Below are positions 57,440-64,000 of a stretch of 64,000 nucleotides of DNA, piece after piece. This DNA is from Pseudomonas parakoreensis. GTDB taxonomy: Bacteria; Pseudomonadota; Gammaproteobacteria; Pseudomonadales; Pseudomonadaceae. The position numbers were made by a program, and so were the translations under genes. Position 1 is the stretch's first letter. Each line of letters starts with the position of its first letter. The DNA lies in assembly GCF_021602155.1 (NCBI RefSeq), contig NZ_BQHY01000003.1, forward strand, positions 62,001-126,000, written 5' to 3'. Under the pieces are notes generated by a model. The model had not been told where the DNA came from. It searched no databases and saw only the letters and a list, made by a program, of their open reading frames with translations.

Positions 57440-58065
57440 GCCTGCTGGATAAACGTCAGGCGCACGGCAAAGCCGATCAACAGGCTGCCGAACAGCCATT
57501 GCTGGACGCGTTGGGCAGTAGGACTGTGTTGCAGCCAACGACCCAGCGCGGCGCCGGTCAGGGCATAGGCACTGTCGAACAGCAGCCCGACGCCCACCAG
57601 CAGAACACCCAGGGTGGCAAATTGGGTCAGCACAGCTGCGCCGTCATTGACGATGAATTGCGGCAACAGCACTGAGCAGAACAGCAACGCCTTGGGATTG
57701 AGCAGATTGGTCAGCAGGCCACGGCGAATCGCCTCGCGCCATTGCCTTTGGGTGTGTGTCACGGCAGGCGTGTTCAGGTTCGGCAGCAGGCTGCTGCGCA
57801 GGCATTGAATGCCGATCCACAGCAGGTACGCCGCCCCGGCCAGGCGCACCAGATCAAACGTCCACGGCGCCGCCTTGAACAGCGCGGCCAGCCCCAGCGC
57901 CGCCAATGCCACATGACAGCCCCGGGCCACCGCCAACCCCACGGCGGTCGCCAGCGCCGCACCGCGACCCTGGCGGGCGCCGGTTTGCAGCAACAGGATC
58001 ATGTCTGGCCCCGGCAACAGGAAGACCACCGCCAATGCCAGAAAAAACAGCCAGATACTTGTCAT
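57436..58065 (-). CDS. LysE-family amino acid exporter
   Basis: A 209-residue six-helix exporter: VFLLPGPDMILLLQTGARQG near the N-terminus and LLNPKALLFCSVLLPQF in the middle. ATG at 58065 begins the first helix; the frame open to 58254 is not used. Its stop shares four bases with the stop of the convergent TPR gene. It is divergent from an Lrp-type regulator (144 bp gap), the usual LysE-regulator arrangement. Confidence 0.92.
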   Translation of the reverse strand: MTSIWLFFLALAVVFLLPGPDMILLLQTGARQGRGAALATAVGLAVARGCHVALAALGLAALFKAAPWTFDLVRLAGAAYLLWIGIQCLRSSLLPNLNTPAVTHTQRQWREAIRRGLLTNLLNPKALLFCSVLLPQFIVNDGAAVLTQFATLGVLLVGVGLLFDSAYALTGAALGRWLQHSPTAQRVQQWLFGSLLIGFAVRLTFIQQA

Positions 58066-58209
58066 GTCGCAGCCCTTTCGTTGTCGATTCGGTGAGCAAA
58101 GTTTAGGGCGCAAGGGCGGGGCAGGTGCTTGCGAAGTCAGCTTCAAAAAGCCACAAGATTGGCATAACCTGCTTTCTTTTTGCCCCTTGACCAGCAGGAT
58201 CTGCCAACC

Positions 58210-58683
58210 ATGAAACTCGACGCTTTTGACCGCAAGATTCTCGCGGCGCTGCAACGCAACGGCCGGCTGAGCAACGTCGAACTGGCGGATGAGATCGGTC
58301 TGTCGGCGTCACCGTGCCTGCGTCGGGTGCGGATGCTCGAGGAGGCCGGGGTGATTCGTGGCTATCAGGCCAACCTCGATCGCGATGAGGTGGGGTTGGG
58401 GCTGACGGTGTTTGTCGGGGTCAAGGTCGAGCGCCACAACGATGAGCAGGCCGAAGCCTTTTACGCGGCGGTGACGGCACTGCCGGAGGTGATCTCAGCG
58501 TTTCTGGTGTCCGGGGAATCGGACTTTCTGTTGCAAGTGGTGGTGCCGGACCTGCGTGCGTATGACCGCTTTCTCAGCGGCTGCCTGCTGAAGCTGCCGG
58601 GGGTGAGTGACATTCGCAGCAACTTTGCAATTCACACCGTGAAGACGCCGGGGGCGTTGCCGTTGGGGCATCTGCCGCTGTAG
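58210..58683 (+). CDS. Lrp/AsnC-family transcriptional regulator
   Basis: A 157-residue regulator: N-terminal HTH (DRKILAALQRNGRLSNVELADEIGLS) and C-terminal amino-acid-binding RAM domain (LPEVISAFLVSGESDFLL). ATG at 58210 is chosen at the fold start. It is divergent from the LysE exporter and most likely controls it in response to an amino acid. Confidence 0.93.
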   Translation: MKLDAFDRKILAALQRNGRLSNVELADEIGLSASPCLRRVRMLEEAGVIRGYQANLDRDEVGLGLTVFVGVKVERHNDEQAEAFYAAVTALPEVISAFLVSGESDFLLQVVVPDLRAYDRFLSGCLLKLPGVSDIRSNFAIHTVKTPGALPLGHLPL

Positions 58684-58734
58684 AGCGGGTTGCTCCCACA
58701 TTCGACCGCAATCCTCCAGCAGGAACACGGTCAA

Positions 58735-58825
58735 CTGTGGGAGCTGGCTTGCCAGCGATAGCGGTGTGTCAGCGACCGCAACGGTTACAGGACCGACGCC
58801 ATCGCTGGCAAGCCAGCTCCCACAG
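58735..58825. repeat. REP-type inverted repeat after lrp gene
   Basis: Perfect 25-base arms (58735-58759 and 58801-58825), each containing GTGGGAGCTGGCTTGCCAGC or its complement, around a 41-base middle with its own small hairpin (GCGGT...ACCGC). It lies between the convergent lrp and lpd genes. The GGGAGCTGGCTTGCC unit is a common fluorescent-pseudomonad REP. Confidence 0.9.
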
Positions 58826-58840
58826 GGTTTGGGTGACCAC

Positions 58841-60241
58841 CTACATCTGCGTTGCCATCCCCTCGACATTCATCGCCGCCTGACGCAGCGCCTCGGAGCG
58901 GGTCGGGTGCGGATGGCAGGTCAGCGCGATGTCTTCGGCCGAGGCGCTGAACTCCATGGCCACGCAATATTCTCCAATCATTTCGCTGACACTCGGGCCG
59001 ACCAGGTGCACACCGAGGATTTCGTCTGTGCGTTCGTCGGCGAGGACTTTGGCAAAGCCTTCGGTTTCGTGATTGATCTTCGCCCGACTGTTGGCGGTGA
59101 ACGGGAATTTGCCGACTTTGTAGGCACGTCCTTCGGCCTTCAGTTGCTCTTCGGTCTTGCCGACGCTGGCCAGTTCCGGCCGGGTGTAGATGACGTTGGG
59201 AATCAAGTCGTAATTGACCTCGCCGGCTTTGCCGACGATCTGTTCGACACAGGCCATCGCTTCGTCTTCAGCCTTGTGCGCGAGCATCGGCCCGGACGTT
59301 ACGTCGCCGATTACCCAGACGCCATTGACTTCGGTGCGGTGCTGGCGGTTAGCGAGCAGGCCGCGCTTGTCGGTGCTCAGGCCGACGTTCTCCAGGCCCA
59401 GGCCTTTGGTGTACGGGCGCCGGCCGATCGCGACCAGTACGTAGTCGGCGTCCAGTAACTCGGCGCTGCCGCCCGCTGCAGGTTCGACGCGGAGTTGCAC
59501 CCCGTTGGCCGAGGTCGTGGCGCTGGTGACCTTCGAGCTCAATTTGAAGCTGATGCCTTGCTTGCTCAGCGCACGCTGCAGGGTTTTGCCGGCCTCGCCA
59601 TCAACACCCGGGCAGATGCGGTCGAGGTATTCGACCACGGTCACCTGGGCGCCGAGACGCCGCCAGACCGAGCCCAGTTCCAGGCCGATCACTCCGGCAC
59701 CGATGACCACCAGATGCTTGGGCACTTCACTCAGCGACAGCGCGCCAGTGGAATCGAGGATGCGCTGATTGTCGATCTCGACGCCGGGCAGGGGCGTGGG
59801 TTCGGAGCCGGTGGCAATGATGATGTCCTTGGCGCTCAGCTCGGTCTTCTTGCCTTGATCGTCGGTTACCGTGACTTTGCCAGGACCCTCGATGTGGCCC
59901 CAGCCTTTGATCCAGTCGACCTTGTTCTTGCGAAACAGAAACTCGATGCCTTTGGTCAGGCCGCTCACGCTGTCGTCTTTCTGTTTCATCATTTGCGCCA
60001 GGTTGAGCGTGGGTTTGACCTCGATGCCGAGGTTGGCGAACTCCGCACCCATGGCCGCGTCGTACAGCTCCGAAGCATGCAGCAAGGCCTTGGACGGCAT
60101 GCAACCGACGTTCAGGCAGGTGCCGCCGAGGGTGGCGCGGCCTTCCACACACGCCGCTTTCAGGCCCAACTGGCCGGCGCGGATCGCCGCGTTATAACCA
60201 CCGGGGCCGCCGCCCAGAATGACCACGTCGTAGTGACTCAT
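58841..60241 (-). CDS. lpdA: Dihydrolipoyl dehydrogenase
   Basis: A 466-residue flavoprotein disulfide reductase: FAD motif VVILGGGPGGYNAAIRAGQL, redox disulfide GGTCLNVGCMPSK, NAD motif VVIGAGVIGLELGSV, second FAD motif VNGVWVIGDV and catalytic HPHPTRSE. It reoxidises dihydrolipoamide in 2-oxoacid dehydrogenase or glycine cleavage complexes. It stands alone, without E1/E2 genes nearby, so the partner complex cannot be read. Confidence 0.95.
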   Translation of the reverse strand: MSHYDVVILGGGPGGYNAAIRAGQLGLKAACVEGRATLGGTCLNVGCMPSKALLHASELYDAAMGAEFANLGIEVKPTLNLAQMMKQKDDSVSGLTKGIEFLFRKNKVDWIKGWGHIEGPGKVTVTDDQGKKTELSAKDIIIATGSEPTPLPGVEIDNQRILDSTGALSLSEVPKHLVVIGAGVIGLELGSVWRRLGAQVTVVEYLDRICPGVDGEAGKTLQRALSKQGISFKLSSKVTSATTSANGVQLRVEPAAGGSAELLDADYVLVAIGRRPYTKGLGLENVGLSTDKRGLLANRQHRTEVNGVWVIGDVTSGPMLAHKAEDEAMACVEQIVGKAGEVNYDLIPNVIYTRPELASVGKTEEQLKAEGRAYKVGKFPFTANSRAKINHETEGFAKVLADERTDEILGVHLVGPSVSEMIGEYCVAMEFSASAEDIALTCHPHPTRSEALRQAAMNVEGMATQM

Positions 60242-60451
60242 GCTCTTGCTCCTCGTTGGGGATGCGGATCGCTAAAAGTAGTAGGCGATTAAAATTACGA
60301 ACGTAATATGTGCGTTTCCGGACATTTCGGTCAAGGCTTCAGGCAAGCGACAGGTTGCGCATCTTTAGATAGGCGTATTTGTGTACGAATATTTCACGCT
60401 TTTCGTTATATCGTAACGATAAGACTGGTGAATCAATGGCTTTGGGGTGAT

Positions 60452-62413
60452 ATGCAAGTCGATCTGGATGTCGATGGCACGCAAGTGACCGGGTTGCCGC
60501 GCTTTCAACAAGCGGCTGCGCAGGGGCGACGATTGCGCCGCCTAGCCTTCGGCCTCGGCGGATTGGCTGGGGCAGGGTGGGTGCTGGCGTTGTTTGTCGA
60601 GCTGTTTGCCGCGCAATCGATATGGCCGGCCTTGCTGGTGAATCTGGGCGCGGCGTTGCTGGTGCTGGTCGCCGGACTGCAGTCTGCGTGGTGGGTGACT
60701 CAATGGCGCGCGCGGGTCATGCACCCAGTGGCGCAGCAACCGCTGAACGAGGTCGAGCAAACCGCTCCTGACGGCTGGTACGAACGGGTGCTGGAGCGAT
60801 TGAGTCAGCGCGGTCTGCACCTGCTCGGTCAGATTGGCGCGGCCACGTTGTGGCTGGTCGGCTGGTCGGTGCTGGTGATTCTCGGCATCGAACAAGTCTG
60901 GAACCTTGCGTTGCCGCCAGCTGCGGTTGGGCTGTCGGCTACGGTGGGCGCCGCGCTGATGTTGCTGTTGGGGTTCGGCCTGCTGGTGCTGGAGCGGCAA
61001 CTGGCTCAGGAGAATCCGGCGCAATGGCCGGAAGCCGGTTCGCTCGCACAACTGTCGCGCGTCGCGATCATCAGTCTGGTACTGGGTGCGTTGTGCCTGC
61101 TGTTCGCCAGTGAAACTTCCATGTGGCCGGTGCGGCTGGCGGTTCTCATCGGGATCCTGCCGGGATTGGTCGCGATCGAGTTGCTATTGCGCGCAGTTCT
61201 GTCGGTGTTCAGCCCTCGACGCGAACAGCTGGAACCGACCCTGCTGGCGCGCAGTTTTGTTGCCGATATGCTGCGTTGGCCACCACAGCCGTTACTCGCT
61301 TTGCAGCACGAATTGCACAACCGTTTCGGCATCGATTTGCGCCAGATCTGGGCGTTCAGCTACATGCGCCGCGCTTTTCTGCCGGTGCTGGCGCTGGTCG
61401 CCGCCGTCGGTTGGCTGCTGACCGGGATCCACGAAATCCCGCTGCAAGGGCGCGGTATCTACGAGCGCTTCGGCAAACCGGTGCAAGTGTTTGGCCCTGG
61501 CTTGCACGCCGGTCTGCCGTGGCCTTTGGGCCGTGTATTGAGCGTCGAGAACGGCGTGGTGCACGAGTTGGCAACCAGCGTCGGCGATGCTCCGGCGCCA
61601 ACCCTGGCTGAGCCTGCCGAAGGCCCGGCGCCGATGACCGCCAACCGCTTGTGGGATGCCAGTCACGTCAACGACAAATCTCAAGTGATCGCCAGCAGCC
61701 GTGGCGATCAGCAGAGCTTCCAGATCGTCAACATGGACGTGCGCTTCGTTTATCGCATTGGTCTGCGTGATCAGGATGCTTTGGCCGCAACTTACAGCAA
61801 TGCCGATGTGCCGACGCTGATTCGCAGCACCGCGAGCCGGATTCTGGTGCACAATTTTGCCTCGCGTACTCTCGACGGTCTGCTCGGTGCTGACCGGGTA
61901 GGGCTGGGCGATGAAATCGGTCGCGCGGTGCAAGGCGATCTGCAGAACCTCAACAGCGGCGTGGAAATTCTCGCCACCGTGGTCGAAGCCATTCACCCGC
62001 CAGCCGGCGCCGCCAATGCTTATCACGGCGTGCAAGCGGCACAGATCGGCGCGCAGGCGTTGATCTCTCGTGAGCGCGGTGCGGCGGCCGAAGCCAATAA
62101 TCAGGCGCAGTTGCAGGCCAGCCTCGCCCGTGATCAAGCCAGTGCCAGCGCCCGTGAAATCAATGCGGCGGCGCAGGCCGCGGACCTTAAGTTCAGCGCT
62201 GAACAGAAAGCCTACGCCAGTGCCGGTCAGGCGTTCGTGCTTGAGCAATATCTGAGTCAGCTCAGCCTGGGGCTGAGCAAGGCCAAACTGTTGGTACTCG
62301 ACCACCGTTTAGGCGGCAGCAGCAATGCGCCGACCATCGACCTGCGTACGTTCACGCTGCCGGCTGATCCGACGCCTGCGCGTACCACCGCTCAACCAGG
62401 AGTTGCCCCTTGA
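60452..62413 (+). CDS. HflK-like SPFH membrane protein with polytopic N-terminus
   Basis: A 653-residue protein. The first ~330 residues contain about six transmembrane segments (for example RLAFGLGGLAGAGWVLALFV and LSRVAIISLVLGALCLLFA). After another helix (~307-325) comes an SPFH/band-7 domain starting GIYERFGKPVQVFGPGLHAG and a coiled coil rich in Ala/Gln (ANNQAQLQASLARDQASASA). Ordinary HflK has a single helix, so the polytopic head is unusual. ATG at 60452 has GGGGTGAT upstream. First gene of a coupled three-gene operon. Confidence 0.85.
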   Translation: MQVDLDVDGTQVTGLPRFQQAAAQGRRLRRLAFGLGGLAGAGWVLALFVELFAAQSIWPALLVNLGAALLVLVAGLQSAWWVTQWRARVMHPVAQQPLNEVEQTAPDGWYERVLERLSQRGLHLLGQIGAATLWLVGWSVLVILGIEQVWNLALPPAAVGLSATVGAALMLLLGFGLLVLERQLAQENPAQWPEAGSLAQLSRVAIISLVLGALCLLFASETSMWPVRLAVLIGILPGLVAIELLLRAVLSVFSPRREQLEPTLLARSFVADMLRWPPQPLLALQHELHNRFGIDLRQIWAFSYMRRAFLPVLALVAAVGWLLTGIHEIPLQGRGIYERFGKPVQVFGPGLHAGLPWPLGRVLSVENGVVHELATSVGDAPAPTLAEPAEGPAPMTANRLWDASHVNDKSQVIASSRGDQQSFQIVNMDVRFVYRIGLRDQDALAATYSNADVPTLIRSTASRILVHNFASRTLDGLLGADRVGLGDEIGRAVQGDLQNLNSGVEILATVVEAIHPPAGAANAYHGVQAAQIGAQALISRERGAAAEANNQAQLQASLARDQASASAREINAAAQAADLKFSAEQKAYASAGQAFVLEQYLSQLSLGLSKAKLLVLDHRLGGSSNAPTIDLRTFTLPADPTPARTTAQPGVAP

Positions 62414-63456
62414 GCCAGTCGCACACTCACGATTCCCATGACCACAGCGGCCACGATCACGGCCACACCGGGCATCACCATCATCATGGGCATCATCACC
62501 ATCACCACGGTGCGCCGGAAGACGCGGGACCGTTCCCTTGGCGGCGGATGGGCTGGGCACTGTTGCTGGTGGGGTTTGCCATCGCGGCGGCGAGCCTGGT
62601 GCAAGTGCGCTCGGGGGAGGCCACGGTCATCACCCGTTTCGGTAATCCCTCGCGGGTGCTGCTTGAGCCGGGTTTGAGCTGGCGCTGGCCGGCGCCGTTC
62701 GAAGCGGCGATCCCGGTAGACCTGCGCTTGCGTACCACTTCCAGCGGTTTACAGGACGTCGGTACCCGCGACGGTTTGCGCATCATCGTTCAGGCCTACG
62801 TGGCGTGGCAGGTGCAGGGCGATCCGGACAACGTACAGCGTTTCATGCGCGCGGTGCAGAACCAGCCGGACGAAGCGGCGCGGCAGATTCGCACGTTTGT
62901 CGGTTCGGCGCTGGAAACCACCGCCAGCAGTTTCGACCTGGCGGATCTGGTGAATACCGATGCCGGCAAAGTGCGTATTGCCGAGTTCGAAGCGCAACTG
63001 CGTCAGCAGATCGACCAGCAGTTGCTGGCCACTTACGGTGTGCGTGTGGTGCAGGTGGGCATCGAACGCCTGACCTTGCCTTCGGTCACGCTCACCGCCA
63101 CGGTCGATCGGATGCGCGCCGAGCGTGAAACAATTGCCACCGAACGCACCGCCATCGGCAAGCGAGAAGCGGCGCAAATTCGATCTGCCGCCGAGCGCGA
63201 TGCGCGAATTGTCCAGGCCGATGCCACGGTGAAAGCGGCAGAAATCGAAGCGCAATCCCGAGTCGAAGCGGCGCAAATTTATGGCCGTGCCTACGCTGGA
63301 TCGCCGCAGTTGTACAACCTGCTGCGTTCGCTGGACACCCTGGGCACTATCGTCACGCCGGACACCAAGCTGATCCTGCGTACCGACGCCGCACCATTCC
63401 GCGTGCTGGTGGACGGCCCGCCGAATGTCGAAAATAAATCCGGATCGCAGCCATGA
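62410..63456 (+). CDS. HflC-like SPFH protein with His-rich N-terminus
   Basis: A 348-residue protein. It starts at a TTG (62410) that overlaps the upstream stop (TTGA). The first 33 residues contain 18 His, including runs of five and six, followed by one transmembrane helix (MGWALLLVGFAIAAASLVQV) and an SPFH domain (ITRFGNPSRVLLEPGLSWRW) with an Ala/Glu coiled coil (RDARIVQADATVKAAEIEAQ). The His tail on the cytoplasmic side suggests metal binding, which is inference. 4-base overlap with the next gene. Confidence 0.87.
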   Translation: MSQSHTHDSHDHSGHDHGHTGHHHHHGHHHHHHGAPEDAGPFPWRRMGWALLLVGFAIAAASLVQVRSGEATVITRFGNPSRVLLEPGLSWRWPAPFEAAIPVDLRLRTTSSGLQDVGTRDGLRIIVQAYVAWQVQGDPDNVQRFMRAVQNQPDEAARQIRTFVGSALETTASSFDLADLVNTDAGKVRIAEFEAQLRQQIDQQLLATYGVRVVQVGIERLTLPSVTLTATVDRMRAERETIATERTAIGKREAAQIRSAAERDARIVQADATVKAAEIEAQSRVEAAQIYGRAYAGSPQLYNLLRSLDTLGTIVTPDTKLILRTDAAPFRVLVDGPPNVENKSGSQP

Positions 63457-64000
63457 GTGATGAAGTTCCACGTGGAACACATTCGCTGAGCAGTCCGTGG
63501 ATTCAGGCCGGACGTTTGGCGTTTTTCGCCTTGTATGCTGTGACGGTATTGGCTGCGTTGGCTTGGGCATTTTCCAATGTGCGGCAGATCGATCCGCAAA
63601 ATCGGGCCGTGGTACTGCATTTTGGCGCGCTGCAGCGTATTCAGAATGCCGGGCTGTTGCTGGCCTGGCCGCAGCCGTTCGAGCAGGTGGTTTTACTACC
63701 GGCAGCGGATCGGGTGATTGAGCGCCGAGTGGAAAACCTGCTGCGCAGCAGCGAGGCGATCAAGGCTGATCGTGTAGCGACTTTCGCCACACCGCTGAGC
63801 GATGCCCTGGCCGGTTCCGGTTACTTGCTGACGGGGGACGCCGGCGTGGTGCAACTGGATGTGCGGGTGTTTTACAAAGTGACCGACCCTTACGACTTCG
63901 TCCTGCAGGGTGATCATGTGCTGCCGGCGCTGGATCGGCTGGTCACCCGCAGCGCTGTGGCTTTGACCGCCGCGCGGGATCTGGACACGATTCTGGTCGC
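63453..64000 (+). CDS. Third SPFH protein (HflK/HflC-like), 3' end outside window
   Basis: Visible 182 residues: one N-terminal helix (LAFFALYAVTVLAALAWAFS) and the start of an SPFH domain (RAVVLHFGALQRIQNAGLLL ... LDVRVFYKVTDPYDFVLQG). ATG at 63453 overlaps the previous stop (ATGA). It completes a three-SPFH operon and is truncated by the window end. Confidence 0.88.
   Translation, partial: MSDEVPRGTHSLSSPWIQAGRLAFFALYAVTVLAALAWAFSNVRQIDPQNRAVVLHFGALQRIQNAGLLLAWPQPFEQVVLLPAADRVIERRVENLLRSSEAIKADRVATFATPLSDALAGSGYLLTGDAGVVQLDVRVFYKVTDPYDFVLQGDHVLPALDRLVTRSAVALTAARDLDTILV

Noticed and set aside
53251-57538. Very long minus-strand frames (up to 788 codons) opposite the methyltransferase, DUF3142 and TPR genes
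   Set aside because: High-GC shadow frames; the plus-strand frames have signal peptides, motifs and coupled starts, the antisense ones have none.

Overview
The window is a chromosomal segment of a fluorescent-group Pseudomonas. This is inferred from the common polysaccharide antigen locus in the gene order known from P. aeruginosa, the Cop/Cus copper genes, and Pseudomonas-type REP inverted repeats. No rRNA, tRNA, integrase, complete insertion sequence or CRISPR array is visible. The first ~34.9 kb is an accessory metal-resistance and defence island. From ~35.0 kb on, the sequence is visibly more GC-rich and looks like ordinary core genome.

Copper and cobalt/nickel block (1-13.2 kb). It holds a multicopper oxidase copA (cut by the window edge), two small PtrA-like periplasmic proteins, copper chaperone copZ, an RcnR/DmeR-type repressor with its CDF exporter dmeF, a Cu+ P1B ATPase, a cupredoxin, the two-component system copRS, and copCD. 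Five copies of one 16-bp motif (consensus ATTACWNTTNTGTCAG) sit in front of the copper genes and form a readable CopR regulon. A CueR-type promoter stands before copZ. An isolated flgB paralogue is embedded among these genes.

Cadmium/lead-type block (13.4-20.2 kb). It has a MerR-family regulator, a P1B-2 ATPase with an unusual Cys-rich N-terminus, lspA (the PbrC-like partner), an AraC regulator, a CDF-like transporter with a metal-binding N-terminus, and a sterol-desaturase-family protein. Two good MerR-type promoters and one ghost operator are readable.

Defence block (20.2-26.6 kb). A near-perfect 59-bp palindrome precedes a four-gene type II CBASS operon (HNH-SAVED effector, CD-NTase, E2-E1 Cap2, JAB peptidase Cap3). 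A DEDDh exonuclease and an orphan chimeric antitoxin (AbrB-like head, Xre/MbcA/ParS-like tail) follow. A decayed copy of a small Met/Cys-rich secreted protein lies just before the Cd/CBASS block and the intact copy just after it, so the block appears to be inserted in or duplicated around a cop-cus cluster.

Copper/silver efflux block (26.8-34.9 kb). The small secreted protein is followed by a tightly overlapping cusCBAF operon, a GNAT acetyltransferase and a DUF6957-like protein. A 17-bp direct repeat and a terminator-like hairpin lie at the junction to core sequence.

Core part (35.0-64.0 kb). It holds a LysR regulator, a glutathione S-transferase, and a flavo-iron-sulfur oxidoreductase fused to a PNPOx-like domain. 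The minus-strand operon rmd-gmd-wbpW-wzm-wzt-wbpX-wbpY-wbpZ follows, for D-rhamnan (common antigen) synthesis and export. Facing away from it is a plus-strand set of two glycosyltransferases, two methyltransferases and an acyltransferase that probably finish or modify the polymer. Then come a DUF3142 lipoprotein with a TPR-like partner, a LysE/Lrp divergent pair, dihydrolipoyl dehydrogenase, and a three-gene SPFH (HflK/HflC-like) membrane operon that runs off the window.
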